This document shows, piece after piece, positions 9,027 through 20,028 of a DNA stretch of 64,000 bases; position 1 is the stretch's first letter, and each line of letters begins with the position of its first letter. The position numbers were made by a program, and so were the translations under genes. This DNA is from Nitrosomonas sp. Nm51 (GTDB lineage Bacteria; Pseudomonadota; Gammaproteobacteria; Burkholderiales; Nitrosomonadaceae). Below the pieces are notes generated by a model. The model did no database searches, had not been told where the DNA came from, and saw nothing but the letters and a program-made list of their open reading frames with translations. The DNA lies in assembly GCF_900111165.1 (NCBI RefSeq), contig NZ_FOGH01000006.1:38882-102881 (forward strand), in the 5' to 3' direction.

Positions 9027-9779
9027 TTGTTACCGGAAGGTTTTTTTTCGACAAATTTTGATGTTTCCCGGCTTCGTTCAAGCTGCGCGACATGTAGTCT
9101 GCGTGAATTGTGTTTGCCGGTAGGTCTTGATGACCGGGAAATCAGTGTGCTTGGAGAAGTGGTCAGTCATAAAAAGAAAATTCCGCGGGGGGGATATCTT
9201 TATCGTGCAAGCATAAAATTCCAGACGCTGTATGCTATCAAGAGTGGTTTTTTTAAAACATGTATTCTTGAGGAAGGCGGACGTCAGCAGGTAACGGGAT
9301 TCCACATGACCGGCGAGCTGCTTGGTTTAGATGCTATTAGCAGTGATTTGCATACTTGTGACGCAATTGCCTTGGAAAACAGCGAAGTGTGTGAAATTCC
9401 TTTTGCCAAATTGGAAGAAATCGGCCGGACAATTCCTTCGTTAATGCGTCATTTTCATAAAATCATGAGCCGTGAGATTGTGCGCGATCATGGTGTCATG
9501 GTGTTGCTCGGCAGTATGAAAGCCGAAGAGCGCCTGGCATCGTTTCTGTTGAACATGTCCCGACGTTTTGCGATTCGTGGCTATTCGGAGACCAGCTTTA
9601 ATCTGCGAATGACGCGCGAAGAAATCGGAAGTTATCTGGGATTAAAACTGGAGACAGTAAGCCGCGCTTTTTCAAAATTACAGCAAGAATCTGTTATTTC
9701 CGTAAATAACAAGCATATACAGATTCATGATCTCGAACGTTTGAAGTTAAAAATGGGTAATTCTTCCTGTGCCACATAA
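9027..9779 (+). CDS. fnr: Fnr/Anr-type oxygen-sensing transcriptional regulator
   Basis: The 250-residue Crp/Fnr-family protein has an N-terminal cyclic-nucleotide-like beta-barrel, a dimerisation helix and a C-terminal helix-turn-helix (MTREEIGSYLGLKLETVSRA). Four cysteines match the [4Fe-4S] ligands of E. coli FNR in number and position: C20, C23, C29 in SSCATCSLRELC and C122 in SEVCEIPF. That agreement supports the chosen TTG start. The recognition helix motif ExxSR (ETVSR) is that of FNR proteins, so it should bind TTGAT-N4-ATCAA, and such a box sits upstream. Predicted role: a cytoplasmic switch for low-oxygen gene expression. Upstream in-frame extension without an ATG is possible, so the start is not certain. 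Confidence 0.93.
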   Translation: MLPEGFFSTNFDVSRLRSSCATCSLRELCLPVGLDDREISVLGEVVSHKKKIPRGGYLYRASIKFQTLYAIKSGFFKTCILEEGGRQQVTGFHMTGELLGLDAISSDLHTCDAIALENSEVCEIPFAKLEEIGRTIPSLMRHFHKIMSREIVRDHGVMVLLGSMKAEERLASFLLNMSRRFAIRGYSETSFNLRMTREEIGSYLGLKLETVSRAFSKLQQESVISVNNKHIQIHDLERLKLKMGNSSCAT

Positions 9780-9847
9780 ATTCTCCCATGAGTTTAATAC
9801 TCTATCTTTATAATCTTCATTCTTTATGGTCCGCTGCTTTTGTCAGC

Positions 9848-9875
9848 TTGAGTGCCGGTCTGAAAATGCTATAAT
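9848..9875 (+). promoter_or_regulatory. Sigma-70 promoter of rpsB
   Basis: TTGAGT (9848-9853) and TATAAT (9870-9875) are separated by 16 bases and lie about 195 bases upstream of the rpsB ATG. A long leader remains between them, which would suit regulation by ribosomal protein S2, but no known leader fold could be confirmed by eye. Confidence 0.7.
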
Positions 9876-10069
9876 GCCCGGGTGGCGGATGAATAAACAA
9901 TTGTATTCGATTCGATGGTAGTTTGAATGCTGTGTCTGTCCTAAAATTGTTTTTATTTCACACATTCACCTGATAGATAAAAAAGGGTGCTTCGCAGTTT
10001 TCCCTAAAAAGAAGAGGGGAGCGGCGAGGTCACTTGGTGAATGGCGGTTCAACCCTTAAAGGAGAATTC

Positions 10070-10795
10070 ATGTCAGTAACAATGCGGCAAATGCTGGAAG
10101 CAGGCGTTCATTTTGGTCACCAAACACGCTTCTGGAACCCTGGAATGGCACCCTACATCTTTGGCCATCGGAATAAAATCCATATTATCAATCTGGAACG
10201 CACCTTGGAAAAATACGAGGAGGCGATGAATTATGTGCGCCAGCTATCAGCAAACAAAGGCGTTATCCTGCTTGTAGGGACCAAGCGCCAGGCGCGCGAT
10301 ATCATACGTGAAGAGGCGACGCGGTGCGGTTCTCCGTATGTTGATCAGCGCTGGCTGGGTGGCATGCTGACCAATTTCAAAACCATCAAGCAATCGATTA
10401 AGCGCTTGCATGATATGGAAACGATGGTGCAAGAAGGCATGCTGGAAAAAATGATCAAAAAAGAAGCGCTGGATATGCAGCGCGAACTCGATAAACTGAA
10501 CGCCAGCTTAGGTGGTATCAAAGAAATGAAAGGCCTGCCGGATGCGTTGTTTATCGTTGATGTAGGTTACCAAAAAGGCGCGGTTACTGAAGCAAAAAAA
10601 CTGGGCATACCAGTCGTGGGTGTGGTTGATACGAATCATAATCCTGAGGGGCTGCACTATATCATTCCAGGTAATGATGATTCCAGCCGGGCGATCCGTT
10701 TGTATGCGCGCGGTGTGGCGGATGCGATTCTGGAAGGACGTAACCAGGCGCTTCAGGAGATCGTCGAAATGAGTGCCGAGGATTCATACGAATAA
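10070..10795 (+). CDS. rpsB: 30S ribosomal protein S2
   Basis: The 241-residue protein starts at an ATG preceded by AAAGGAG at an ideal distance. An in-frame GTG 36 bases further up is rejected because the S2 family begins with the [22 protein letters not shown] segment. Conserved S2 segments such as [12 protein letters not shown] and [12 protein letters not shown] are all present, and the length is typical. It is a small-subunit ribosomal protein needed for S1 binding. It begins the conserved rpsB-tsf-pyrH-frr block, with an intrinsic terminator or attenuator before tsf. Confidence 0.98.
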   Translation: MSVTMRQMLEAGVHFGHQTRFWNPGMAPYIFGHRNKIHIINLERTLEKYEEAMNYVRQLSANKGVILLVGTKRQARDIIREEATRCGSPYVDQRWLGGMLTNFKTIKQSIKRLHDMETMVQEGMLEKMIKKEALDMQRELDKLNASLGGIKEMKGLPDALFIVDVGYQKGAVTEAKKLGIPVVGVVDTNHNPEGLHYIIPGNDDSSRAIRLYARGVADAILEGRNQALQEIVEMSAEDSYE

Positions 10796-10801
10796 ATATG
10801 G

Positions 10802-10829
10802 AAAAGAACGGCTGTGCCGTTCTTTTTTA
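10802..10829 (+). terminator. Intrinsic terminator/attenuator between rpsB and tsf
   Basis: A perfect 11-bp stem AAAAGAACGGC / GCCGTTCTTTT with a 3-base loop (TGT) runs straight into a T-rich tract. Because tsf lies downstream on the same strand, it may act as a partial terminator that lowers tsf relative to rpsB. Confidence 0.88.
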
Positions 10830-10988
10830 TTTTTCTGGTTGTGTTTTTATAATGGATATTGCCGGTTACATTCTGCCGGTGCATTTTTTGTCAGGTTCAG
10901 CTTCTTGCATAGGCATGATGCAAAATTGAATATCCATTCAAAATGAATAATTAGACTTTGTTTAAACTGTATCTGGAGTAAAAAAAAT

Positions 10989-11873
10989 ATGTCGGCGATT
11001 TCCGCAAGCATGGTAAAGGAATTACGCGAGTCAACAGGGCTTGGCATGATGGAATGTAAAAAGGCCCTGACGGAGACCAATGGTGATATGAAAGCGGCAG
11101 AAGATCTGCTCAGGATTAAAAGCGGCGCCAAAGCAAGTAAAGCCGCCGGGCGCGTTGCGGCGGAAGGTGTTGTGGGCGCTTTTATTGCTGCCGATAATCA
11201 ATCGGGCGCCCTGGTTGAGGTCAACTGCGAAACGGATTTTGTTGCCAAAAACGAGGATTTTATCAAATTCGCCAACGATCTGGCTGAACTGATTGCAGAA
11301 AAAAAAGAGAGCGACCTGCAGGCCCTCAGTGAAACCGCCTTGTCTGACGGCGAGACAATCGAGGCGGCACGCAAGGCGCTGGTAATGAAGCTTGGTGAAA
11401 ATATCAGTATCCGCCGTTGTACTTATCACGCAACAAATGGCCGACTGGCTTCCTATTTGCACGGAACCAGAATTGGCGTTATGGTCGATTATCAGGGTGG
11501 CGATGAGACTCTGGGTAAGGACTTGGCGATGCACATTGCCGCCAGCAAACCGATGTGTGTTTCCAAAAATCAAGTATCCCCGGACGTGCTGGCGCATGAA
11601 CGCGAAATCTTCGTGGCGCAGGCTGCCGAGAGCGGCAAGCCGGACAATATTATTGAGAAAATGGTCGATGGACGTATTGCAAAGTATCTGGCCGAGATTA
11701 CTTTGCTGGGTCAGCCGTTTGTCAAGGATCCTGAGCAGACGGTAGAGAAACTGTTGGCAAAAAAATCTGCAGCAGTGAATGGATTTACTTTGTTTGTTGT
11801 CGGCGAAGGTCTCGAAAAGAAAACAGAGAATTTTGCGGAAGAAGTTAAAGCGCAGATGGGCCAGGCTAGATAG
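10989..11873 (+). CDS. tsf: Elongation factor Ts
   Basis: The 294-residue protein is the GDP-GTP exchange factor for EF-Tu. The N-terminal UBA-like module contains [16 protein letters not shown] and the core has [16 protein letters not shown], both family hallmarks. The length is normal. CTGGAG precedes the ATG. It lies 193 bp after rpsB, behind the hairpin, and is followed by pyrH after 37 bp. A 303-codon open frame on the opposite strand (11031-11942) is a shadow of its codon pattern. Confidence 0.98.
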   Translation: MSAISASMVKELRESTGLGMMECKKALTETNGDMKAAEDLLRIKSGAKASKAAGRVAAEGVVGAFIAADNQSGALVEVNCETDFVAKNEDFIKFANDLAELIAEKKESDLQALSETALSDGETIEAARKALVMKLGENISIRRCTYHATNGRLASYLHGTRIGVMVDYQGGDETLGKDLAMHIAASKPMCVSKNQVSPDVLAHEREIFVAQAAESGKPDNIIEKMVDGRIAKYLAEITLLGQPFVKDPEQTVEKLLAKKSAAVNGFTLFVVGEGLEKKTENFAEEVKAQMGQAR

Positions 11874-11910
11874 GCATGATAACCGCTTCATTCTTTTAAA
11901 CAGTACGAAC

Positions 11911-12624
11911 ATGCCTACGCAATACCAGCGCATTTTGCTCAAGCTGTCAGGAGAAGCGCTTATGGGTGATGATAGCTATGGTATTAATCAGGCCGTAATT
12001 GGCCGTATTGTTTCAGAGATTGCGGAAATCAACGACCTGGGTGTCGAAGTCGCCATAGTAGTCGGTGGCGGCAACATTTTTCGTGGCATGAAGACGGCCA
12101 ACGATGGCATAGAACGCGTGACAGCGGATTACATGGGAATGCTGGCTACCGTTATGAATGCGCTTGCATTACAGGACGCAATGAAGCAGGCGGGGCTTGT
12201 TCCCAGGATACAATCGGCTTTGCGTATTGACCAGGTTGTCGAACCATATATACGTGGTAAGGCGATACGGTATTTGAAAGAAGGCTGGGTAGTTATTTTT
12301 GCCGCCGGAACGGGAAATCCTTTTTTTACAACCGACACGGCTGCAGCGTTGCGCGGCATGGAGATGAATGTCGACATTATGCTCAAAGCAACCAAAGTCG
12401 ATGGTATATATTCCAGTGATCCTAAACTAGACCCGCAGGCAACACGTTTTCAGAAAATATCCTTTGATGAGGCGCTTGACAAAAATCTGCAGGTTATGGA
12501 TGCAACTGCGCTGACATTGTGCAGAGATCAAAAATTACCGCTCAATGTATTCAGTATCTTCAAGCCAGGTGCGCTCGGACGTATTATCCTCGGGGAGGAA
12601 GAGGGAACTTTTGTTATGGTTTAA
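11911..12624 (+). CDS. pyrH: Uridylate kinase
   Basis: The 237-residue protein phosphorylates UMP to UDP in pyrimidine nucleotide synthesis. Amino-acid-kinase motifs are visible: KLSGEALMG near the N-terminus, [10 protein letters not shown], and the nucleotide-binding [15 protein letters not shown]. The start at 11911 is chosen because the frame's earlier start at 11779 lies inside tsf and adds 44 residues unlike the family. The length of about 237 is typical. The ribosome binding site is weak, suggesting coupling to upstream translation. Confidence 0.97.
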   Translation: MPTQYQRILLKLSGEALMGDDSYGINQAVIGRIVSEIAEINDLGVEVAIVVGGGNIFRGMKTANDGIERVTADYMGMLATVMNALALQDAMKQAGLVPRIQSALRIDQVVEPYIRGKAIRYLKEGWVVIFAAGTGNPFFTTDTAAALRGMEMNVDIMLKATKVDGIYSSDPKLDPQATRFQKISFDEALDKNLQVMDATALTLCRDQKLPLNVFSIFKPGALGRIILGEEEGTFVMV

Positions 12625-12693
12625 CTTTGATGCCGGCTGTTATGTTCATTCGTTATCAATTACTGCTGGTGCGCAGCTTATGGAAAGATGATT

Positions 12694-13251
12694 ATGATTG
12701 CAGATGTAAAGAAAACTGCTGAACAGAAAATGCAGAAGAGCCTGGAGGCGTTAAAAGTCGATTTAAGTAAGGTCAGAAGCGGGCGCGCGCATACTGGCCT
12801 GCTTGATCACGTGATGGTCGATTACTATGGCGCGCCAACGCCCGTCAATCAAGTGGCCAATGTCAATTTGATCGATGCGCGCACAATTGGCGTGATTCCA
12901 TGGGAAAAAAAGATGGCCGGTGCTGTTGAAAAAGCGATCCGCGAATCTGATCTTGGGTTGAATCCCATGTCGGTTGGCGAAACCATTCGTGTTCCTATGC
13001 CGCCATTGACCGAAGAACGCCGTAAGGAATTGACGAAAGTTGTCAAACATGAGGCGGAAAACGTCCGTGTTGCCATGCGCAATATACGCCGGGACGCTAA
13101 CACCCAGTTAAAAGAGTTATTGAAGTCCAAGGAAATTTCAGAGGATGAAGAGCGTCGTAGTGAAGATGAAATACAAAAAATAACAGATCGTTACATTGCT
13201 GAGATTGAAAAGATTTTGCAAGCAAAAGAAGCAGAATTGATGGCTGTTTAA
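12694..13251 (+). CDS. frr: Ribosome recycling factor
   Basis: The protein splits post-termination ribosomes together with EF-G. The start at 12694 gives 185 residues, the standard length. GGAAAG ends six bases before it, whereas the ATG at 12688 would sit directly on that ribosome binding site. Family features include the [19 protein letters not shown]-terminus, [15 protein letters not shown] and the [19 protein letters not shown] hinge (here [16 protein letters not shown]). It is followed by uppS after a single base, so the two are probably co-transcribed. Confidence 0.97.
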   Translation: MIADVKKTAEQKMQKSLEALKVDLSKVRSGRAHTGLLDHVMVDYYGAPTPVNQVANVNLIDARTIGVIPWEKKMAGAVEKAIRESDLGLNPMSVGETIRVPMPPLTEERRKELTKVVKHEAENVRVAMRNIRRDANTQLKELLKSKEISEDEERRSEDEIQKITDRYIAEIEKILQAKEAELMAV

Positions 13252-13252
13252 T

Positions 13253-14002
13253 ATGTCTCAAGGTACAAGCTCCACGCGAGAAATACCTGAAACCGGACCA
13301 ATACCGAAGCATATAGCCATTATAATGGATGGTAATGGACGTTGGGCAAGGAAACGTTACTTGCCCCGGATGGCAGGACATAAACAAGGGATTGAAACTG
13401 TCCGTAATGTCATTAAGTCCTGTTCTGATCACGGTGTCGAATATCTGACACTTTTTGCTTTCAGCAGTGAAAACTGGCGGCGTCCTGATGATGAAGTTTC
13501 ATTTCTGATGCAGCTTTTTGCCGGCGCTCTGGAGCAAGAGATTTCCAAACTGCATGAAAACGGCATACGCTTTAAGGTGATTGGTGATATTTCCAGATTT
13601 GAATCCAAAATTATTCAATTTATCCAAAAAGGCGAGCAATTAACCGCAAACAATTCCAAGCTGACGCTAACGGTAGCGGCGAACTATGGCGGACGCTGGG
13701 ATATTTTGCAGGCCATGCGACGGTTGATAGAAAAATCGGCTGATTTACCGGTGCATTTGAATGAAGAAAATCTTGCGCAATATCTTTCTATGTACTACGC
13801 ACCCGAACCTGATCTGTTCATACGTACGGGCGGAGAATGCCGCATCAGCAATTTTTTATTATGGCAGCTTGCCTATACGGAATTATATTTTACCGATACG
13901 CTTTGGCCGGATTTCGATGAAAAAGAATTCGATCTTGCTATTCAATCATATCAGCAACGGGAGCGGCGTTTTGGCCAAACCAGCGAGCAAGTTCAGCAAT
14001 AA
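13253..14002 (+). CDS. uppS: Undecaprenyl diphosphate synthase
   Basis: The 249-residue cis-prenyltransferase adds isoprene units to farnesyl diphosphate, making the C55 carrier for peptidoglycan and other envelope glycans. The catalytic Asp26 lies in [23 protein letters not shown] and the C-terminal [18 protein letters not shown] are conserved signatures. Its start lies two bases after the frr stop codon. It sits with dxr and cdsA, a widespread grouping of isoprenoid and lipid precursors. Confidence 0.97.
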   Translation: MSQGTSSTREIPETGPIPKHIAIIMDGNGRWARKRYLPRMAGHKQGIETVRNVIKSCSDHGVEYLTLFAFSSENWRRPDDEVSFLMQLFAGALEQEISKLHENGIRFKVIGDISRFESKIIQFIQKGEQLTANNSKLTLTVAANYGGRWDILQAMRRLIEKSADLPVHLNEENLAQYLSMYYAPEPDLFIRTGGECRISNFLLWQLAYTELYFTDTLWPDFDEKEFDLAIQSYQQRERRFGQTSEQVQQ

Positions 14003-14101
14003 ATGGCTTGATGCAATCAGCTTGCGTGGTGCTAGCCAGCTGGCTGCTGTTAATTTTTTCTATTGTCGTTCTGACAGGTTTCAACGGTACAGCAGGGAGT
14101 T

Positions 14102-14926
14102 ATGCTAAAAACCCGCATCCTGACTGCGTTCGTGGTGTTACCGCTGTTTTTATCCGCTTTGTTTTATCTGCAGGATATATTCTGGGCTGCCTTAATACTG
14201 GTTCTGACAGTTATCGCTGCGCGGGAATGGTGTTATCTGGCTCGATTCTCAGTCAGAAATACCGTTATTTTCATGGTGCTGACTACATTACTGGGCGGTG
14301 AACTGCTGTTTTTGTTAAGCGAAGCGGTAGAGACCGATCCCTATGCGCTGACTGCAATCTGGATTTATGTGCTGTCAGTGTTTTTCTGGGTTGGTTACGT
14401 GCCTTTGATGTTGAAAAAATCGATTGCCGTCAACCATACAATCATGTTGACGGTAATGGGCTGGCTGGTATTATTACCAACTGCGCTAGCGCTCTATCAG
14501 TTACGCGCCGTCAGTCCGCTTCTGCTGCTGGGTTTTATGGGAACCATATGGATTTCAGATACAGCAGCTTATTTTACGGGCCGGACTTTCGGCAAACATA
14601 AGCTTGCCTTTCATATCAGTCCGGGAAAAACCTGGGAGGGCGTGGCCGGTGCCATGTTAGCGGTGGCGGTTTACGGATTTGTCTGGGTGTATGTATTTGC
14701 TGAAGGCGCGTATTTGCTGTCGTTGGTGCCTTTGTTGATGGCTCTTGCCATGCTGGGCATTATTGGCGATTTGTTTGAATCATTGGTCAAGCGTCAGGCG
14801 GGCGTCAAGGATAGCGGTAAAATTCTGCCAGGACATGGCGGTATTTTGGACCGGATCGACGCGCTGACACCGTCTTTGCCTTTGGCCATTCTGGCATTAC
14901 TACTTTTTAATTCTTTTCAATCATGA
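14102..14926 (+). CDS. cdsA: Phosphatidate cytidylyltransferase
   Basis: The 274-residue inner-membrane enzyme makes CDP-diacylglycerol from phosphatidate and CTP, the branch point of phospholipid synthesis. About eight hydrophobic segments are followed by the family signature near the C-terminus, DSGKILPGHGGILDRIDA; WISDTAAYFTGRTFGKHKL and SPGKTWEG are also conserved. CAGGGAG precedes the ATG. The last four bases overlap the dxr start (ATGA), implying translational coupling. Confidence 0.96.
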   Translation: MLKTRILTAFVVLPLFLSALFYLQDIFWAALILVLTVIAAREWCYLARFSVRNTVIFMVLTTLLGGELLFLLSEAVETDPYALTAIWIYVLSVFFWVGYVPLMLKKSIAVNHTIMLTVMGWLVLLPTALALYQLRAVSPLLLLGFMGTIWISDTAAYFTGRTFGKHKLAFHISPGKTWEGVAGAMLAVAVYGFVWVYVFAEGAYLLSLVPLLMALAMLGIIGDLFESLVKRQAGVKDSGKILPGHGGILDRIDALTPSLPLAILALLLFNSFQS

Positions 14927-16119
14927 ATAAAATTCGCCATTTGACGATTCTGGGCTCCACGGGCAGTATCGGCGAGAGTACGCTTGATGTTGTTAACCGT
15001 CATCCCGATCTGTTCAATGTCATTGCACTCACTGCAAATAACAACACCGATAAAATGCTGGCGCAATGCATACAATTCCGGCCGCGTTTTGCCGTGATGC
15101 TGGATGCCGATCAGGCCGGCCGCCTGGCACGGGCTATCGATCAAACTGAACTCGATACGATAGTTTTGTCCGGCATAGAATCACTGGAAAAAGTTGCCTC
15201 AATGTCTGACGTGGATGTGGTCATGGCGGCTATTGTCGGTGCAGCCGGCATACGCCCGGCATTTGCAGCGGCACGGGCCGGCAAACTGATATTATTAGCG
15301 AATAAAGAGACGCTGGTTATGGCAGGGCGTATATTTATGGACAAGGTCAAGCAACATGGTGCAACGTTGCTGCCTATTGACAGCGAACACAATGCAATCC
15401 ATCAGTCGCTTCCACATGATTTTGATGGAAATCTGCCAGGTAAGGGTATCCGGCGTATATTGCTGACTGCTTCGGGAGGACCTTTTCGAAGTGCGTCTCT
15501 GGATTCACTGGCACATGTAACGCCGGAACAGGCATGCGCCCACCCTAACTGGGATATGGGACGTAAGATTTCTGTCGACTCGGCGACCATGATGAACAAA
15601 GGGCTTGAAGTCATCGAAGCGCATTGGCTGTTTAATGCTGCGCCCGAGAACATCCAGGTCGTCATTCATCCGCAAAGCGTTATTCATTCAATGGTCGAAT
15701 ATATTGATGGCTCTGTGCTGGCGCAACTCGGAAATCCGGATATGCGCACACCGGTCGCGCATGCCATGGGGTATCCGAAAAGAATTGAAAGCGGTGTATC
15801 GTCGTTAAATATGTTCGATGTTGCTCATTTGAATTTTGAAAAACCGGATTTTGAACGATTTCCCTGTCTGAGGCTGGCTTATCGGGCGCTGGAAATGGGC
15901 GATAACATGCCTGCCGTACTTAATGCGGCTAATGAGGTCGCGGTCGAGACATTCCTTGAAGAAAAAATGCCCTTTACTGCGATCCCGGCCATGATTGAGC
16001 ATGTCATGAATATATCGGAACGGGAAACAATGCACTCGCTTAATGATGTTCTCAAGGTCGACAGCGCGGCCCGGGATGCGGCGCGTGACTGGCTCGGCAC
16101 ATTCAGGCAGACTGCTTGA
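14923..16119 (+). CDS. dxr: 1-deoxy-D-xylulose 5-phosphate reductoisomerase
   Basis: The 398-residue enzyme performs the committed step of the MEP isoprenoid pathway, converting DXP to MEP with NADPH and a divalent metal. The NADPH fold has LGSTGSIGESTLDVV; the metal and substrate region has ANKETLVMAG, DSEHNAIHQ and SVDSATMMNKGLE. The length is standard. It is coupled to cdsA by a four-base overlap. The following 176 bases to rseP hold no visible gene. Confidence 0.97.
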   Translation: MNKIRHLTILGSTGSIGESTLDVVNRHPDLFNVIALTANNNTDKMLAQCIQFRPRFAVMLDADQAGRLARAIDQTELDTIVLSGIESLEKVASMSDVDVVMAAIVGAAGIRPAFAAARAGKLILLANKETLVMAGRIFMDKVKQHGATLLPIDSEHNAIHQSLPHDFDGNLPGKGIRRILLTASGGPFRSASLDSLAHVTPEQACAHPNWDMGRKISVDSATMMNKGLEVIEAHWLFNAAPENIQVVIHPQSVIHSMVEYIDGSVLAQLGNPDMRTPVAHAMGYPKRIESGVSSLNMFDVAHLNFEKPDFERFPCLRLAYRALEMGDNMPAVLNAANEVAVETFLEEKMPFTAIPAMIEHVMNISERETMHSLNDVLKVDSAARDAARDWLGTFRQTA

Positions 16120-16295
16120 TTTTCACGTTGTGTTGATTTCTCTGATGATAATATAGTGCTTCTTCTGAATGGTAGTACATAAAAAAATCGTGAATAGCAC
16201 ACAGACAATTTGCAGGATAGCGAAAACAAAGCGCTATGGCTTTTGTCTGGTCAATCCAGCGGAATCTCAATAACGATTTTACACACTGAGCTGAC

Positions 16296-17663
16296 ATGTC
16301 AATATTTTTCACACTTACAGCATTCATTGTAGCACTTGGTATTCTGATAACCTTCCATGAATTTGGTCATTACCTTGTGGCGCGCTGGAATGGCGTCAAA
16401 GTACTGCGGTTTTCCGTCGGCTTTGGCCAGCCTGTTTTCCGGAGACGTTTAGGCAAAGATCAAACCGAATGGGTTGTGGCGGCCATTCCTTTGGGCGGTT
16501 ATGTCAAAATGCTCGATGAGAATGAAGGCAAGGTTGAAAAGAAAGACTTGCCGCGCGCATTTAACCGCCAGTCGGTCGGGCGCCGCTTTGCCATTGTAGC
16601 CGCCGGGCCGTTGGCTAATTTTTTACTGGCAATCGTCATATACTGGTTCATGTTTGTGCTAGGTGTCGAGGGTATCAAGCCCATGCTTGGCCCTGCCGTG
16701 CCCGATACGCCGGTAGCCAGGGCAAATTTTGAGCAGGGTGAAACCATTGTCCGCATTCAGAATGAACCCGTCGAAAGCTGGCAGGATGCACGCTGGACGC
16801 TATTGCGCTATACAGTTGAGCGATCTGATACCGTGACCGTCGAGACGGTTGACCAAAGCGGTGCAATCAATTGGCGTCAGCTTGATTTAAGTGGTATTCA
16901 CCCGGATGAACTGGATGGGAACGTGCTCGGCGTTATCGGATTCAGTATTTATCAGCCTGAAATCAAGCCGGTGATTGCAGAAGTCATGTCCGGCGGTGCA
17001 GGTGAACGCGCGGGAATGCGGGCGGGCGATGAAATTTTGGCCGTTGATAACCGGGACGTCTACAGCTGGATTGAGTTTGTGCCTGAAGTGCAAAAAAACC
17101 CGGGCCGCGCTTTGGTTCTCGATGTGTTGCGCGGCGACCGCATCATCACGTTGACTGTCACGCCGGATTCGGTTGTAGAGAATGGGCAAACGGTAGGGCG
17201 TATCGGCATAATGCCGGAAATTGATCAGTCACTGTTCGAAGCGATGCGCGTTACCGTGACCTATCCCGTTGGCGAGGCGGTCATGATCGCAATGAATAAA
17301 ACCTGGGAGACCACCGTGCTGACGTTGAGCATGCTCTCTAAAATGATTACCGGCGACGTTTCCTGGAAAAACGTAAGCGGACCGATTTCCATTGCCGACT
17401 ATGCCGGGCAATCGGCACAAATGGGGCTGGCTTCCTATCTCGCATTTCTGGCTTTGATCAGTGTCAGCCTCGGTGTTTTGAATCTGCTGCCGATCCCGAT
17501 TCTGGATGGCGGGCACCTGATGTATTATGTCATTGAAATGATTAAAGGTTCTCCTGTCTCTGAAAAGGCCATGCTTATCGGTCAGAAAATTGGCTTGTTA
17601 ATGCTTTTTACACTCATGACATTCGCGATCTATAACGATATTCACCGGCTGGCTACTGGTTAG
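16296..17663 (+). CDS. rseP: Site-2 protease RseP
   Basis: The 455-residue inner-membrane metalloprotease cleaves anti-sigma factors within the membrane during envelope stress. The zinc motif HEFGH is at residues 21-25 in the first membrane helix. The second active-site segment near the C-terminus is [16 protein letters not shown]-like domains occupy the middle (for example [20 protein letters not shown]). Two bases separate its stop codon from bamA, as in most proteobacteria, tying it to outer-membrane assembly. Confidence 0.97.
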   Translation: MSIFFTLTAFIVALGILITFHEFGHYLVARWNGVKVLRFSVGFGQPVFRRRLGKDQTEWVVAAIPLGGYVKMLDENEGKVEKKDLPRAFNRQSVGRRFAIVAAGPLANFLLAIVIYWFMFVLGVEGIKPMLGPAVPDTPVARANFEQGETIVRIQNEPVESWQDARWTLLRYTVERSDTVTVETVDQSGAINWRQLDLSGIHPDELDGNVLGVIGFSIYQPEIKPVIAEVMSGGAGERAGMRAGDEILAVDNRDVYSWIEFVPEVQKNPGRALVLDVLRGDRIITLTVTPDSVVENGQTVGRIGIMPEIDQSLFEAMRVTVTYPVGEAVMIAMNKTWETTVLTLSMLSKMITGDVSWKNVSGPISIADYAGQSAQMGLASYLAFLALISVSLGVLNLLPIPILDGGHLMYYVIEMIKGSPVSEKAMLIGQKIGLLMLFTLMTFAIYNDIHRLATG

Positions 17664-17665
17664 TA

Positions 17666-19999
17666 ATGAACTACTACAGGTATCTTGCCGCGCTTTTTGG
17701 CTTGTTATGCGCAGTGGCAGTATGGGCCGGAGAGCCGTTTGTCGTTCAGGATATTCGTGTTGAAGGCATACAGCGCACCGAGGCCGGAACGGTTTTCAGT
17801 TATCTGCCTGTCAAGGTTGGCGATATCATCGATGAAGCGAAAGCAACTGACGCGGTCAAAACACTATACGCGACAGGATTCTTTAAAGATGTGCAGTTAA
17901 AGATGGAAGGCGGCGTACTGATTGTACAGGTTGAAGAGCGGCCGGCGATTGCACAGATTAATATCAATGGTGCCAAGGCATTCGAAAAAGACAAGCTCAA
18001 GGAAGGGCTCAAACAGGCCGGGTTGTCCGAATCGCGAGTATTCAGCCGTTCTTTGCTGGATCGGGCCGAGCAGGAATTGAAGCGGCAGTACCTCAGCACC
18101 GGGAAATACGCCGTTAAAATCACCACAACCACAACGCCGCTGGATAGAAACCGCATCAGCATTAATTTCGATATAGTCGAAGGACGCACAGCCCGCATCA
18201 AGAAAATCAATTTTGTCGGTAACGCAGCGTTTGATGACAAAACGCTGCGCGGTATGTTTGTGTTGACGACGCCCAATCTGCTCACCTGGTTTACCAAGAA
18301 TGATCAATATTCCAAGCAGAAACTGTCTGCGGATCTGGAGACGCTGCGTTCGTATTATCTTGATCGCGGCTATTTGGAGTTCAGTATTGATTCCACGCAG
18401 GTATCGATTACGCCGGATATGAAGGATATTTATATCACCGTCAATGTTACCGAGGGCGAACAGTATACCGTTTCTGACATCAAACTGGCGGGTGACTTGA
18501 TTGTGCCCGAGGAAGAACTGCGGGAACTGATATTGCTGCAACCCGGGGATGTGTTTGCACGCGAGAAATTGACCGAATCGGTGCAGCTGATTTCCGACCG
18601 GCTTGGAGATGATGGCTATGCGTTTGCAAATGTGAATGCGGCGCCCGAGCTGGATCATGAAAACAGACAAGCGGCTTTCACGTTTTTTGTCGATCCGGGG
18701 CGGCGGGTTTATATACGCCGGATCAATATCACCGGAAATGACCGTACCAAGGATGAAGTTATCCGTCGTGAATTCCGCCAGATGGAAGGTGGATGGCACT
18801 CTACTTCGAAAATCAACCTGTCCAGGCAGCGCATCGACCGGTTATTGTTTTTTAACAGCGTCAATGTGGAAACGCCACCCGTCCCGGATGCGCCCGACCA
18901 GGTTGATGTCAATGTCCATGTTGAAGAAAGACCGACCGGCGCCATCATGTTTGGCGCAGGCTTTTCAGACCGTGAGGGATTGATCCTTAATGGTTCGGTT
19001 TCGCAAAACAATATTTTCGGCACGGGTAACCATTTCAGTTTTCAGGTGAATACCGGCCGTATTAACCGCGTGTTTGCCATATCGTTTAACAATCCATACT
19101 TCACCGTCGATGGCATCAGCCTGGGTTTCGATGTATTCAGAAGAAGCCTCAATACATCGCGCTTATCCAGAGTGAATGCTTTTAAAACAATAACTTCTGG
19201 TGCAATCCTGCGTTTCGGTCTGCCTATCGCTGAAAACGACATCGTATCGTTTGGTGCGGGCGCCGAACAAACCAAAATTGGTATATTTGAAAATAGTCTT
19301 CCGCGAACAGTAAGATTTGTCGAGCAATTCGGATCGACCGCAAACAATCTGCCGCTTACCGTAAGCTGGGCGCGTGACCGGCGTGACAGCGCGATCTACC
19401 CGACTTCGGGTACGACGCACCGGCTGTTTGGCGAAGTCAGTGCTCCGGGGGGCGATCTGAATTATTATAAGCTCAGTTACAATCAGAAAACCTATTTCCC
19501 GCTGACCAAAACGTTTACGTTATTTTTAAATACGGAATTCGGTATCGGTGACGGCTATGCCGGCAAACCGCTGCCGTTCTTTAAAAACTTTTTTGCCGGC
19601 GGTAATAATTCGGTGCGCGGTTACGATCTGAATTCTCTGGGTCCCAGAGAGCCGGTTCCGGGCTCTGACAGAACATTTGCACTGGGTGCCAGCAAGCGTG
19701 TGGTTGCGAATCTTGAATTATTGTTTCCAATGCCTTTTATGAAAGACGACCGGTCTGTCCGTCTGGGTGCCTTTATCGATGGTGGCGCGGTGTTTGATAA
19801 TTTTAAAAGAAAAACCGTATTACTGGAAGGTTTTTCGGTGGAACAAGGGCTGCCCGATCTGTTACGATTCTCTGCAGGGATTTCAGTGACCTGGGTTTCG
19901 CCTATGGGTCCTTTGAAAGTCAGCCTCGCCAAGCCGCTTAACGATAAACCGGAGGATAATTTGCAAATGTTCCAGTTTCTGTTCGGACAACAATTTTAA
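17666..19999 (+). CDS. bamA: Outer-membrane protein assembly factor BamA
   Basis: The 777-residue Omp85 protein has a signal peptide (residues 1-21, ending VWAG), five POTRA repeats to about residue 420, and a C-terminal 16-strand beta-barrel. Barrel hallmarks include the loop-6 type motif around [12 protein letters not shown] and the aromatic C-terminus [10 protein letters not shown]. It inserts outer-membrane barrel proteins. It follows rseP directly and precedes the chaperone gene skp, the usual order. Confidence 0.97.
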   Translation: MNYYRYLAALFGLLCAVAVWAGEPFVVQDIRVEGIQRTEAGTVFSYLPVKVGDIIDEAKATDAVKTLYATGFFKDVQLKMEGGVLIVQVEERPAIAQININGAKAFEKDKLKEGLKQAGLSESRVFSRSLLDRAEQELKRQYLSTGKYAVKITTTTTPLDRNRISINFDIVEGRTARIKKINFVGNAAFDDKTLRGMFVLTTPNLLTWFTKNDQYSKQKLSADLETLRSYYLDRGYLEFSIDSTQVSITPDMKDIYITVNVTEGEQYTVSDIKLAGDLIVPEEELRELILLQPGDVFAREKLTESVQLISDRLGDDGYAFANVNAAPELDHENRQAAFTFFVDPGRRVYIRRINITGNDRTKDEVIRREFRQMEGGWHSTSKINLSRQRIDRLLFFNSVNVETPPVPDAPDQVDVNVHVEERPTGAIMFGAGFSDREGLILNGSVSQNNIFGTGNHFSFQVNTGRINRVFAISFNNPYFTVDGISLGFDVFRRSLNTSRLSRVNAFKTITSGAILRFGLPIAENDIVSFGAGAEQTKIGIFENSLPRTVRFVEQFGSTANNLPLTVSWARDRRDSAIYPTSGTTHRLFGEVSAPGGDLNYYKLSYNQKTYFPLTKTFTLFLNTEFGIGDGYAGKPLPFFKNFFAGGNNSVRGYDLNSLGPREPVPGSDRTFALGASKRVVANLELLFPMPFMKDDRSVRLGAFIDGGAVFDNFKRKTVLLEGFSVEQGLPDLLRFSAGISVTWVSPMGPLKVSLAKPLNDKPEDNLQMFQFLFGQQF

Positions 20000-20028
20000 G
20001 CCGAGTTAAAACCGTACAGGATAATCTA

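Noticed and set aside
10034..10069. GTG start 36 bases upstream of the rpsB ATG
   Set aside because: The added residues are unlike S2, and the AAAGGAG site belongs to the ATG at 10070.
11031..11942. 303-codon frame antisense to tsf
   Set aside because: It lies entirely opposite a certain gene and shows no domain, so it is a mirror of tsf codon usage.
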